From the NCBI RefSeq assembly GCF_002939305.1, contig NZ_MVDI01000008.1:124001-188000 (forward strand): a DNA stretch of 64,000 nt, written 5' to 3'. Positions 1-8,723 of the stretch are shown in pieces. The position numbers and the translations under genes are program-made. Positions within the stretch are counted from its first letter, which is position 1, and each line of letters starts with the position of its first letter. The stretch comes from Chroococcidiopsis sp. TS-821. GTDB lineage: Bacteria > Cyanobacteriota > Cyanobacteriia > Cyanobacteriales > Chroococcidiopsidaceae. Below the pieces are notes generated by a model, which was given only the letters and a program-made list of their open reading frames with translations, ran no database searches and was not told the DNA's origin.

Positions 1-88
1 AGCTGCAATTTGCCCCAAACGACAGACAGGACATGGATAAGAGTCGTGTAAATTTAAGGAATTCATGAAAAGATGTCAATGAAGTGAA

Positions 89-1042
89 TTACACAATGCG
101 ATATTGCTTGACTGCGATCGCTTTCTCTCCCGAATTTGTAGCACTCATAACTGAACCACATACTTCTACCCTAGCTTGATAGACACTACTCGCGCTACCA
201 TTAGGTGCCGCGTACTCTAAACGAACTTCAGCCCAATCAGCATTCCACGGATCGTTAGCGGTATCTTGTGCCAAGATTTGCCCAAATTTATAGTAGTTTA
301 ACCAATTCCAACCATGTTGCATCCAAAGCTCTCGCTCTACTATTTGCTCAAATTTCGTTAGTCCTGTCCAACCTCGATAAAATCGTCGTAACTCGATAAC
401 TGGAGAATTGCGCAAAACAAGCGCGGGTAAAATTTGCGATTCCAGGTGTCCCCAAACTTGTCCTGTTGGGAAATCGATTAAGGTTGGTGCAAACTGATGT
501 CCGCCAAAGTGCGAACAGCGCCAGACGCGCAGGTTTTCAGGCGTAGCAAATTCTTTCCGTAGCTTCTCATAAATCGGCGTACCAAATCGCGCGCAAGCGA
601 CGTCAATGTTTCCATGCGTGCAAACCAAGATTTCGCGAATATTTTGCGTTTGCTGGCGATACTTTTCCCAAAAATCCAGCGTTGTTCGCTGTAACAAAGC
701 AGAAACTATCAGTTTCAGTTCGTCTTCTGGAACGAGAAATTCTTGTTTGTCAAATTGCGCAAAAAGTTGACTAGGGCGTTGATAACAAAATACGCGGGTA
801 TATCCTGGAATCGAATATTGGCGATCTGGTGCGATCGCGATCGCTGTCAGTTTTGTATTTCCCTCGCGAATTGCTTGAAACGCCGGACTCAATGGAGAAT
901 CGAGTATCAAGCACTCTTTGAGCCAAGGTAGTGGCAATTCTACAACGATCCAAGTATCAGTTGCTTTGGCACTCCCAATTGGATCTTCGCCATTCGCTTT
1001 GGAAACGACTGAGCAAAATTGACAATAGTTTGAAGCTGTCAT
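89..1042 (-). CDS. Sucrase/ferredoxin-like [2Fe-2S] protein
   Basis: The 317-residue product resembles the sucrase/ferredoxin-like family (thioredoxin-fold [2Fe-2S] proteins). An N-terminal CxxC lies at C7/C10. The family core is CTHGNIDVAC (C141, H143, C150), followed by WRCSHFGGHQFAPT (C176, H178, H182), and the protein ends with the usual C-terminal region. It starts at an ATG and has no signal peptide, so it is probably cytoplasmic. It is the last gene of a minus-strand set after a TonB receptor and a siderophore-binding lipoprotein. That setting suggests, as inference only, a role in reducing imported ferric siderophore or handling iron. The family assignment is fairly secure; the substrate and partner are unknown. 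No strong Shine-Dalgarno sequence is visible, and the 91-bp gap to the upstream gene holds a GCAGAGG repeat. Confidence 0.85.
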   Translation of the reverse strand: MTASNYCQFCSVVSKANGEDPIGSAKATDTWIVVELPLPWLKECLILDSPLSPAFQAIREGNTKLTAIAIAPDRQYSIPGYTRVFCYQRPSQLFAQFDKQEFLVPEDELKLIVSALLQRTTLDFWEKYRQQTQNIREILVCTHGNIDVACARFGTPIYEKLRKEFATPENLRVWRCSHFGGHQFAPTLIDFPTGQVWGHLESQILPALVLRNSPVIELRRFYRGWTGLTKFEQIVERELWMQHGWNWLNYYKFGQILAQDTANDPWNADWAEVRLEYAAPNGSASSVYQARVEVCGSVMSATNSGEKAIAVKQYRIV

Positions 1043-1100
1043 AGATATAAGAATCAGGGGTAAGGTAATACTTTGCGTTTGTGTTATGTAGATTCATAGT

Positions 1101-1134
1101 TCTTCCTCTGCACCTCTGCTTCCTCTGCTTCCTT
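1101..1134. repeat. GCAGAGG-type short tandem repeat
   Basis: Several copies of CCTCTGC (GCAGAGG on the other strand) separated by two or three bases. They fill the gap between the binding-lipoprotein gene and the sucrase/ferredoxin-like gene. This is one of about ten copies of this family in the window. Confidence 0.8.
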
Positions 1135-2165
1135 TAGCGCATTTGTTGCAGCTCATTGAGATATAATTCTGTACCAATTGGACCTGGCAAGCCGAGACAG
1201 GTGTACGCAGGAATGAAGTAAGTTCGTCCCGCTTGACTGGCGCGTAGCGATTGCGCGATCGCATTTTTTTCCCAACGCTGTTTTGCCATTTTCACCTGAT
1301 GAGTTGCAAATTCATCAACTGTCGGCGTAAGCGCAAAGTCAAACCCCAGAATAATTACCGAGTCAGCTTGGTTAAGGCTTGGTAGTTCCTCCACACTCAG
1401 CGGTAAAGAATTTTGTTGCGCGGGATCGAAATTTGGCGGATAAACTAATTGAAAACCCAGTTCTTGAATCAACCCACTACACAGATTATCTGTAGAACTC
1501 ACTAAGCGCATCTCGCTGGTACCAGCCGCAATCAGCATTAATACCCTAGGGTGAGAAGCAACAGTTGAAGCAAATTCTTGACGGGCTTCACTTATAGTTT
1601 GCTGCATTTGCGCAATAACTTGTTCTGCTTGTGGCGTGTCAATTGCTGTCGCGATCGCGCGTAAATTTGCTTCTGTATCGTACTGCTTTAAAAATAATGT
1701 CGGCGCAATTTTAGATAACGTCGCGTACAAATCAGCACTCAATTCTCGACTGACAATCAAATCAGGTTTCACCTTAACCAACGCTTCCAGCGAAGGACTA
1801 GCACTCCATCCTACATTGGCGATCGGATTTGTGATGCGATTTCCCAAGTAAGGAATTTGTTGCGGTGGGTTATCGTAATCGCCCTCAAAACGGACGTAAT
1901 CGCCAAATCCTACAGGTTGGACATCTAACGCTAGTAACAATTCCAGCATATCGGGACCTAGCGCTACTAAGCGCTGAGGTTTTCCGCAAATCTCGGTTTC
2001 GCCTATTTGATGCGAGATTTGACGACAATCGCCAGTCATTGTTGCTAACTGCGAATTGCTAACAGAAGGGTTAACACCGCAAGACACAATGACAAAAGCA
2101 GTCAGTGCAGCCACAAGCAGCAATTGAACGTTCTTGTATCTAACCATTCTGCTATACAAACTCAT
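1134..2165 (-). CDS. Iron-siderophore ABC transporter substrate-binding lipoprotein
   Basis: A periplasmic binding protein of the FecB/FhuD/BtuF type. It has a lipoprotein signal peptide (hydrophobic LLVAALTAFVIVSC with a lipobox Cys), then the start of the binding fold (PQRLVALGPDMLELLLAL), and a second lobe with GTSEMRLVSS and SVIILGFDFA. It should capture ferric siderophore after passage through the outer-membrane receptor. The start was set at the ATG of MSLYSRMVRY because GGGGAG lies just upstream and the longer reading frame would overlap the receptor gene; the product is about 343 residues. That GGGGAG is the end of a GCAGAGG repeat, so the repeat appears to supply the ribosome binding site. 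The gene lies 49 bp behind the TonB receptor, so the two are probably co-transcribed. No permease or ATPase gene is in the window. Confidence 0.88.
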   Translation of the reverse strand: MSLYSRMVRYKNVQLLLVAALTAFVIVSCGVNPSVSNSQLATMTGDCRQISHQIGETEICGKPQRLVALGPDMLELLLALDVQPVGFGDYVRFEGDYDNPPQQIPYLGNRITNPIANVGWSASPSLEALVKVKPDLIVSRELSADLYATLSKIAPTLFLKQYDTEANLRAIATAIDTPQAEQVIAQMQQTISEARQEFASTVASHPRVLMLIAAGTSEMRLVSSTDNLCSGLIQELGFQLVYPPNFDPAQQNSLPLSVEELPSLNQADSVIILGFDFALTPTVDEFATHQVKMAKQRWEKNAIAQSLRASQAGRTYFIPAYTCLGLPGPIGTELYLNELQQMR

Positions 2166-2167
2166 AA

Positions 2168-2211
2168 TTCTCCCCTGCTTCCTCTGCACCTCTGCGCCCT
2201 CTGCTTCTCTA
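2168..2211. repeat. GCAGAGG-type repeat carrying a ribosome binding site
   Basis: Tandem CCTCTGC units between the receptor stop codon and the lipoprotein start. On the minus strand the repeat ends in GGGGAGAATT directly before ATG, so it doubles as the Shine-Dalgarno region of the downstream gene. Confidence 0.75.
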
Positions 2212-2214
2212 TTA

Positions 2215-4743
2215 CTAAAACTCCACCGAGAACGAACCAATCACAGTAAACGGCGCACCAACTTGAATTCCACTCGTGCGAGCACCAGCATTAGAAGCCA
2301 CAAAATAATTTACGTCGAAAATATTGCGGAAATTGAGCGCCACGCGGTAGCGATCGCGTTGATAAAATATCGCCGCATTTGTGAGGAAGTAATCGCCCAA
2401 ATTGTATGTGTTTTCTAGATCGCCAAGACGATTTCCGACGTAATTGAATCCAACACCGAACCCTAAGCCTTGTAAGTCACCCGTTTGAAGTGTGTAGGTT
2501 GTCCACAAGCTTGCACTGTGTCTCGGAACATTCACTAACCGATTACCAGTAGGAATATCCGTATCTTGTGTTACTCTAGCATCGGTATAGGCGTATGCAG
2601 CAATAACGTTCCATCCAGGTAAAAGTTCTCCCGTTAAGTCGAGTTCAACTCCTTGGCTGCGTTGTTCGCCTGTCGCAACAGAAAAATCAGGATTCACGGG
2701 ATCAGTTGTTGCTACATTCTGTTTTCTAATGTCGTAATACGCTAGTGTGGCAAATAACCCAGGATTGAGTTCTGCTTTGACACCAACTTCCCAGCCTTCG
2801 CCGCGTTCGGGTTCTAAGAAATCACCGGCGACTGTGGTGGCTGTATTGGGATTAAACGATCGCGAGTAACTACCATAAAGCGAAATTTCGGGAATCGGTT
2901 GATAAACTAACCCAACGCGTGGCGTAAAAGCATCATCACTTTGGGTAACTTCCGAACCTTCTTCATTTACAAAGCTAGGATTTTGTACGCGGCGTTGTTC
3001 TACGGTGTCATAGCGTATCCCTGCTAAGAGTTTCAAATTGTCAAATAAATCAATTTGATCTTGTAAGTACACTCCCAAGCGATTTTGGGCGGTGAAGTTA
3101 TTAACTAGTACAGGTAATTCTGCGATATCAGGTCTAGGAGTTGCGCCATAGACGGGATCGAAGATATTTAGTGGAGAAATAGGCGGTGTAAATTGCCCAA
3201 AGAAGTTATCTGTTTGGCGGTTCAAATCTACACCAAAGAGCAATGTGTGACCGATCGTACCTGTTGTAAATTCACCAACAATATTCGTTTGCAGCGAGTA
3301 CGTTTGAAAGTTTAAATCGCGAGTTTGAAACGAACGCAGCAAATCGCCTGTTTCCTCGTCAAAAATAGTCGGAAAATAAAAACTCGTAAAATATTGCTGG
3401 TCGAAATACCGAAACGCATTTACAAGTCGCCAGTTGTCATTAAAACGATGTTCTAGCGAATATCCCACATTAAAAAATGTTGTTTCACTTTCGTCAGCAG
3501 GTTCGTTTGTAATGCGATCGCGTGGAACGTCAACAACACCATCACCGAACGCTACTAAACCAAAATCTAGCGGTTGCTTATCGTAGGTTAAATCTAAATT
3601 AAATGTGATATCAGTGCGATCGTCAATTTCCCACGCTAAGACGGGTGCGAGGAAGAAGCGTTCGTAATTTTGGTCAAAACCGCGAAACCCACTATCATTT
3701 TGCAATAAGGCATTAAAGCGATAGCGCAAGTCACCATCAGTCGTCAGTGGACCGGTTAAATCAATTCGCGGACGGAAAAAGTTACGATTACCTACTTGAA
3801 TTTCTGCTTCGTAAAACGGTTCTGCTAACGGCTGTTTGCTAACAACATTGATCGCCCCACCAGGTTGAAGATCGCCAAACAAGATAGAAGCGGGACCTTT
3901 AAGAACTTCAATTTGTTCTAAACCGGCGATTTCAGGAACTGCTCGCAAATTTCCATACTGGCGGAAACCATCGCGCAAGACCGGTGCATTAGGAAACCCG
4001 CGCACTGTAAAGTTTGTAAAGTTCCCAAACAAAGTATTGGAGGTAACGCTACTGACATTGCGCAGCGCTTCATCGAGTTGCGTCACTTGTTGCTCGCGCA
4101 ATACTTGTTGTGGTACTACCTGGATCGATTGCGGAATATCGCGTAAAGGTGTCTCGGTACGAGTTCCTGTTACTGCATCGGGAACAAAGTATCCTTGTTG
4201 GAGTTGTTCTCCGGTTACGGTAATAACAATTTCTTCATCTTGTGCTTCGTTTAGACTGTAAACAACCTCACCTACACGTAGTGTTACGGCTTCTGTAGGT
4301 AATGCGCCATCCCCCACGACACTAACTTGAATGGTGGAAGGATCGAGTTGTGTCACGCGCACACTTGCAATTTCAGCGGTAGGATTGTTCGCAACAAATT
4401 CTGGAGTATCAGGAAGTGCTAAAACTGCATTGGGAATATCCGCAATCAGCGTGTTACCTTCAATCCGAAAAGTTTCAGGATCGACTGCAAGAATTTCGTC
4501 TTGAGTTTCTAAGACAATTTCTAACCCTTGATCTGTAGTTAGTAGCTGTACATTTGTGACTTGTACGGGCGATTCATTTTCTGTTTCTTCAATAATTTGC
4601 GCTAACCACTCTTTAACCGTTGTCGCAGGAGATTGAGAATGCGATCGCGTTTTTTCTACAGTTTGTGCTTGAGCAATTTGAGCTACTAATACCGATAAGA
4701 TACTTGCGATTGTCAACGCAAGCGATCGCTGCAAAGATTTCAT
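2215..4743 (-). CDS. TonB-dependent siderophore receptor with N-terminal AMIN domain
   Basis: An 842-residue outer-membrane receptor. It has a Sec signal peptide (residues 1-26, ending AQIAQA). An AMIN-like domain follows (about 55-145: VTNVQLLTTDQGLEIVLET), a layout common in cyanobacterial receptors. The plug spans about 195-310 (RDIPQSIQVVPQQVL, IEVLKGPASILFGDLQPGGAINVVSK), and a 22-strand-type barrel ends in the terminal aromatic motif FSVEF. It should import the ferric siderophore, probably the product of the adjacent NRPS/PKS genes, using TonB-ExbB-ExbD encoded elsewhere. AAGGAAAT precedes the ATG. It heads the minus-strand uptake operon and diverges from the salicylate genes across a 739-bp intergenic region. 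Iron (Fur) control is expected for this family, but no convincing box is visible directly upstream. Confidence 0.95.
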   Translation of the reverse strand: MKSLQRSLALTIASILSVLVAQIAQAQTVEKTRSHSQSPATTVKEWLAQIIEETENESPVQVTNVQLLTTDQGLEIVLETQDEILAVDPETFRIEGNTLIADIPNAVLALPDTPEFVANNPTAEIASVRVTQLDPSTIQVSVVGDGALPTEAVTLRVGEVVYSLNEAQDEEIVITVTGEQLQQGYFVPDAVTGTRTETPLRDIPQSIQVVPQQVLREQQVTQLDEALRNVSSVTSNTLFGNFTNFTVRGFPNAPVLRDGFRQYGNLRAVPEIAGLEQIEVLKGPASILFGDLQPGGAINVVSKQPLAEPFYEAEIQVGNRNFFRPRIDLTGPLTTDGDLRYRFNALLQNDSGFRGFDQNYERFFLAPVLAWEIDDRTDITFNLDLTYDKQPLDFGLVAFGDGVVDVPRDRITNEPADESETTFFNVGYSLEHRFNDNWRLVNAFRYFDQQYFTSFYFPTIFDEETGDLLRSFQTRDLNFQTYSLQTNIVGEFTTGTIGHTLLFGVDLNRQTDNFFGQFTPPISPLNIFDPVYGATPRPDIAELPVLVNNFTAQNRLGVYLQDQIDLFDNLKLLAGIRYDTVEQRRVQNPSFVNEEGSEVTQSDDAFTPRVGLVYQPIPEISLYGSYSRSFNPNTATTVAGDFLEPERGEGWEVGVKAELNPGLFATLAYYDIRKQNVATTDPVNPDFSVATGEQRSQGVELDLTGELLPGWNVIAAYAYTDARVTQDTDIPTGNRLVNVPRHSASLWTTYTLQTGDLQGLGFGVGFNYVGNRLGDLENTYNLGDYFLTNAAIFYQRDRYRVALNFRNIFDVNYFVASNAGARTSGIQVGAPFTVIGSFSVEF

Positions 4744-5482
4744 AGATTTCCTTACACGCCAACTGACGTCTATAAAAACGAAAAGAATAATGTTGAGATT
4801 AATGAATTTGCTTGAGACGCTACACTATCTAGCCAGCATCATTTCTAAGAGTATAAAAATTTACTCAAAATTAAAAAAACCATAATTATACTGAAAATCT
4901 TTTAGTTTTAGCTATTTGGATTCTACAGAACACCGAACTGGGATCCTATCTTCGGTGATGACACAATAAACTAGTTGCACAACACATTCCACATTCATAG
5001 CCAATACGCCGTAGCACATCAAAGTTTAACTGTTGAAAGGTTTTGTCAACAGTCCTAGTTAAGATTAAAATGCTAGTTGCGTAAAGTCAACACTCAATCT
5101 TGTTTTGTACTGCATAATTTCTGAAAATGAGTTGACGAAGAAAGATGTAACGTTACAGATTATAGAGTATACATTATATGTTGAAGTGGTTTACATTTTT
5201 TCATAATGAATACTGCCTTAGAGGGCTGAAATTCGCTTGCGAAAAATTAGTACATGATATAAGCTCTTTGTAGCTTAATAGAAATCTTTTTTGATAAATT
5301 CCATGACTAATTGTTTAGTCGATGCGAGTGATTAAGACGACTAAGTAGGTAATGAGGCGATCGCCCCAGCTACAGAAACGCAGCATTGGTACAAACAAAA
5401 GCATTTACCCAAATCAAATTGAACTAACGCACGTCAACTTTCGTTTGCATCCAGAGGTATTTGATTGGATAGGTTAAAGGTA
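4744..5482. promoter_or_regulatory. Divergent intergenic region between uptake and salicylate operons
   Basis: 739 AT-rich bases without a credible gene. They must contain the promoters for the receptor (minus) and for the carrier/ligase/salicylate synthase set (plus). AT-rich -10-like stretches occur on both strands (for example TATACT on the minus strand near 4850), but no single promoter can be chosen. The 11-mer TACTGCCTTAG at 5210-5220, followed by a GCTG..AT stretch, recurs upstream of the KASIII gene near 10319. No perfect Fur palindrome was found. Confidence 0.5.
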
Positions 5483-5713
5483 ATGGATACGCTCAAAGCG
5501 ATTCTGGTTGATTTCGGTATTCCAGAATCTGCAATCCGTGAAGACACATTGTTATACGGACACTTACAGCTTGACTCGGTTGAGACAGTCAGACTTGCTC
5601 TAGAACTAAAGCGCCGCGTTGGTATCGATTTGAAGTTGGGAACTCGTAACGATATCACTTTGGGTGAAATTTGCCATCAAATTGCAGCGATGTTACCTGC
5701 TCAATCATCGTAA
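5483..5713 (+). CDS. Free-standing acyl/aryl carrier protein
   Basis: A 76-residue carrier protein. The phosphopantetheine attachment site is the Ser in LQLDSVETV (S32), followed by a typical helix II/III region (VRLALELKRRVGIDLKLG). The ATG at 5483 is chosen; an in-frame TTG lies 18 bases upstream. The gene stops 23 bp before an aryl-acid adenylating enzyme, which is followed by a salicylate synthase. The simplest role is therefore as the aryl carrier that receives salicylate, replacing the ArCP domain fused to NRPS or isochorismatase in other siderophore systems. Loading needs a 4'-phosphopantetheinyl transferase, which is not encoded in this window. The carrier call is firm; the salicylate assignment comes from context. 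Confidence 0.85.
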   Translation: MDTLKAILVDFGIPESAIREDTLLYGHLQLDSVETVRLALELKRRVGIDLKLGTRNDITLGEICHQIAAMLPAQSS

Positions 5714-5736
5714 TTTGTAAGGAAATTTGAAAAAAG

Positions 5737-7272
5737 ATGGAAAGTGTTTCTGCATTACCGAAAATCTTTAACGTAGCAGCTTATTTTCTAGACTTGGCGC
5801 AGCAACGCGGTGAAAGGATTGCCTTTTATTACCAGGATCAATCCTATACGTATGCTCAAGTGCGCACTTGGGTGCAACGGATGGCAAAACTCCTTGCTGA
5901 ACTAGGGCTAGAACGTGAAAACCGCATCGCGATTCTTTTACCGGATACGCCCGAATTTGTCTTTACGTTTTGGGGTGCAATTTGGCTAGGAAGCTTACCA
6001 GTTCCCATCAATACAGCTTGCACAGCGGATGACATTCAATATATTTTGCAAGACTCGCGTGCCAAAATTTTGGTAACAACGCAAGCTTGGTTAAATAACC
6101 TAGGAAAGATTGAGTCGCCATTTTTGCAACATGTTCTGACGATCGACGGCGATCGCCCGTTAATGTCTTTAGCACAACAAAGCGATGCGATCGCTTGGGC
6201 AGAAACGTCACCGGAGGAACCCGCATTCTGGCTATACACCTCAGGAAGTACAGGGCGACCGAAAGGCGTAATTCACTTGCATCAAAGTATGGTTGTTTGT
6301 GCCGAACTCTATGGCAAGCAAGTTTTAGGCTTACGCGCAGACGATATTATCTACTCAGTAGCCAAGATGCCCTTTGCGTATGGGTTAGGGAATACATTGT
6401 ATATGCCTATGGCAGTCGGTGCTGCTGCGATTCTTTCTGATGCGGCAAATGCGTTTGACGTTATCGCAGACATTGAAAAATATCGACCAACCATTTTGTT
6501 TGGTATTCCTGGAATTTACGCGGGTATTTTGGCTGTGCATGAAATTGCGCCGCTGAATTCATCATCACTGCGACTGTGTGTTTCTGCTGCGGAACAACTA
6601 CCGAAAACGATTTGGTTGAAGTGGCAACAAACACACGGTATGGAGATTTGCGAAGGAATTGGCACGACAGAGTTGTTGCACATTTTTCTATCAAACACCC
6701 CTAATGCGTGTCATCCAGGAACTTCAGGACGCCCAGTTCCAGGCTATGACGTTCAAGTCGTTGACGAACAAGGAGTTCCCACACAACCTGGTGAAATTGG
6801 GTACTTACAAGTGAGCGGCGAAAGTTTGATGTTAGGGTACTGGAATCGTTTGCGCGAAACTCGCAACGCGCTTTACGGAACAACGATGCAAACCGGAGAT
6901 AAGTACGTCCGCGATGCAGATGGTTATTTTCGGTTTATGGGACGCAAAGACGACTTTTTTAAGGTTAATGGGATGTGGGTGTCGCCGTTTGAAGTTGAGG
7001 ATGTGTTACTTCAGCACGAAAGTGTATTAGATGCGGCTGTTGTTCCAGAAGTGCAGAACGAGCAATTAACTCAGGTCACTGCTTACGTCAGTCTCAAAGC
7101 CGGTTATGAAGCTTCCCATGATTTAGAAAACAGCATTCGCCAGCTGCTGAAGGCGCATTTGCAGTCGTTTAAAGTACCTAAAAGCATTCATTTTCTCAAA
7201 ACGATACCGCGCACGCCGACTGGGAAAGTGCATCGTCAAGCATTACTGAAAAACACATTAGTTGAAGTTTGA
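5737..7272 (+). CDS. Aryl-acid AMP ligase (benzoate-CoA ligase-like; probably salicylate-activating)
   Basis: A 511-residue ANL-superfamily adenylating enzyme. The P-loop is YTSGSTGRPKG (about 167-177), the A5 region is GIGTTE, the A7/A8 regions are TGDKYVRD and GRKDDFFKVNGMWVSP, and the C-terminal catalytic Lys lies in RTPTGKVHR. The stretch KMPFAYGLGNTLYMPM resembles benzoate-CoA ligases more than the EntE/DhbE group. Next to a salicylate synthase and a free carrier, the likely reaction is salicylate + ATP to salicyl-AMP, then transfer to the carrier thiol. It could instead form a CoA thioester; sequence alone does not separate these. AAGGAAA lies about 10 bp upstream of the ATG. The spacing of 23-26 bp to both neighbours indicates one transcript. 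Confidence 0.87.
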   Translation: MESVSALPKIFNVAAYFLDLAQQRGERIAFYYQDQSYTYAQVRTWVQRMAKLLAELGLERENRIAILLPDTPEFVFTFWGAIWLGSLPVPINTACTADDIQYILQDSRAKILVTTQAWLNNLGKIESPFLQHVLTIDGDRPLMSLAQQSDAIAWAETSPEEPAFWLYTSGSTGRPKGVIHLHQSMVVCAELYGKQVLGLRADDIIYSVAKMPFAYGLGNTLYMPMAVGAAAILSDAANAFDVIADIEKYRPTILFGIPGIYAGILAVHEIAPLNSSSLRLCVSAAEQLPKTIWLKWQQTHGMEICEGIGTTELLHIFLSNTPNACHPGTSGRPVPGYDVQVVDEQGVPTQPGEIGYLQVSGESLMLGYWNRLRETRNALYGTTMQTGDKYVRDADGYFRFMGRKDDFFKVNGMWVSPFEVEDVLLQHESVLDAAVVPEVQNEQLTQVTAYVSLKAGYEASHDLENSIRQLLKAHLQSFKVPKSIHFLKTIPRTPTGKVHRQALLKNTLVEV

Positions 7273-7298
7273 ATCTTAATTACCTTAGGTATTGATCT

Positions 7299-8621
7299 AT
7301 GTATCAGGTCGTCAGCGATCCGCTAGTTTACCATGAGTTGTTTGTTCCTGTACAAAAAGATCCGCAATGCTTGTTGCAAACGTTGTTGAGTCTTGGGCTT
7401 TCCAGTTATATGCTGTACCAAAGCGAGCAGGAAACGCGTATTGCTGGTAATGCTTTGTGCAGTATTACTATTAGTAGCGATGCGGTTGTGTGCGATCGCT
7501 TCGGAAAAACTCAATCGCAACCGATAGGCGATCCACTCAAGCAAGTCGAGTCGATCCTCGCGTCTTTACCTATCGAAGATTGGACGGCGTACGGTTACAT
7601 CAGTTTCGATCTCGCGCGTTTTTACTACCCCTATACGAAGGCGATCGCGCAGCCGTTACTTTATTTTGTGATTCCGGAAACCGAGTTACATATAACAGCG
7701 AAAGGTATCCGCATCCGCAGCGTTAAATCGCTAACCAAAATTCTCGAAGCTTTGTCAGTTGATAATTCAACGCAAAACTATACAGCGACGCCACTAGAAG
7801 TTGATTTTAGCGATCGCGCGCACTATCAAACGCAAGTGGGCAAATTAATTCAAGCGATTCAAGCAGGAGATTTGCACAAAGCCATTCTGTCGCGATCGGT
7901 GCAAGTTCAAGGTGAGATGGATGTGCTAGGAACGTATTGTTTAGGCGCGCAAAGCAATAACAGCGCGCGATCGTATTGTTTTGAGTTCGACAACGTCCGC
8001 GCTGTGGGTTTTAGCCCTGAAATTTTGATGAAAGTCGATGGCGATCGCATTATTACCAATCCTCTCGCTGGAACTCGACCCCGTGCTGAAAACGCGCAAC
8101 ACGATCAAAAGTTATATCGCGAGTTGTTTACCGATGCCAAAGAAGTCAAAGAACACGCGCTTTCTATTTGGCTAGCACAAGCAGAAATGGCGGCGTTTTG
8201 TTCGCCAGATACGGTGCAAGTTTACGATTTTATGCAAGTGAAACAATATCGCTGCGTGCAACACCTATCATCACGAGTGGGCGGTCAACTCAAAGCAGGA
8301 AAAACACTTTGGGATGCTTTAAAAGTTTTGTTTCCTGGAATTACGGTGTCAGGTATTGATAAATATCGCGCCTTGAAATGGATTGACGCTTTGGAAGCCG
8401 AACCAAGGGGAATTTATGCTGGGGGTATTGGTTGGGTAAATAGTCGTGGAATGGCAGATATTGCGATCGCAATTCGTTCGGTTTACCAATACGGTCATAC
8501 AATTCATTTCAACGCTGGTGCGGGAATTGTCGCCGAGTCGATACCAGAAAATGAATATTTAGAGTCGGTTAATAAGATGAATACGATGTTGAGCAATCTA
8601 GTTTTGCGATCGCGTGGTTGA
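7299..8621 (+). CDS. Salicylate synthase (Irp9/MbtI/YbtS type)
   Basis: A 440-residue chorismate-utilising enzyme of the MbtI/Irp9 group, expected to convert chorismate through isochorismate to salicylate plus pyruvate. Visible landmarks are K194 in LHKAILSR and E241 in FSPEIL, spaced 47 residues apart like the base/acid pair of MbtI (K205/E252). Others are NPLAGTRPR, AKEVKEHALS, VQHLSSRV, FPGITVSGIDK (Thr at 349, as in salicylate synthases, where EntC-type enzymes have Ala), and the C-terminal metal-site motif AGAGIVAESIPENEY. No isochorismatase or dihydroxybenzoate dehydrogenase is nearby, which supports salicylate rather than dihydroxybenzoate as product. It is the last gene of the three-gene set. 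A GCAGAGG repeat follows its stop codon, and the next gene is convergent. Confidence 0.9.
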   Translation: MYQVVSDPLVYHELFVPVQKDPQCLLQTLLSLGLSSYMLYQSEQETRIAGNALCSITISSDAVVCDRFGKTQSQPIGDPLKQVESILASLPIEDWTAYGYISFDLARFYYPYTKAIAQPLLYFVIPETELHITAKGIRIRSVKSLTKILEALSVDNSTQNYTATPLEVDFSDRAHYQTQVGKLIQAIQAGDLHKAILSRSVQVQGEMDVLGTYCLGAQSNNSARSYCFEFDNVRAVGFSPEILMKVDGDRIITNPLAGTRPRAENAQHDQKLYRELFTDAKEVKEHALSIWLAQAEMAAFCSPDTVQVYDFMQVKQYRCVQHLSSRVGGQLKAGKTLWDALKVLFPGITVSGIDKYRALKWIDALEAEPRGIYAGGIGWVNSRGMADIAIAIRSVYQYGHTIHFNAGAGIVAESIPENEYLESVNKMNTMLSNLVLRSRG

Positions 8622-8624
8622 TAG

Positions 8625-8716
8625 AAAGTAGAGGACGCAGAGGACGCAGAGGACGCAGAGGGGCAGAGGACGCAGAGGACGCAGAGGGGCAGAGGACGCA
8701 GAGGGGCAGAGGAGAA
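8625..8716. repeat. GCAGAGG short tandem repeat array
   Basis: About 90 bp of GCAGAGG units with GAC or GG spacers. It lies exactly between the convergent salicylate synthase and MFS exporter stop codons and ends in GGAGAATAAAG, the tail shared by other copies in this island. Confidence 0.9.
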
Positions 8717-8723
8717 TAAAGAA

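Noticed and set aside
7299-8621. Isochorismate synthase (EntC/DhbC type) instead of salicylate synthase
   Set aside because: The TVSG threonine and the 47-residue Lys-Glu spacing fit MbtI/Irp9, and no isochorismatase is nearby.
8625-8716. Possible CRISPR array
   Set aside because: Units are about 9-16 bases with no unique spacers; this is a short tandem repeat, not CRISPR.
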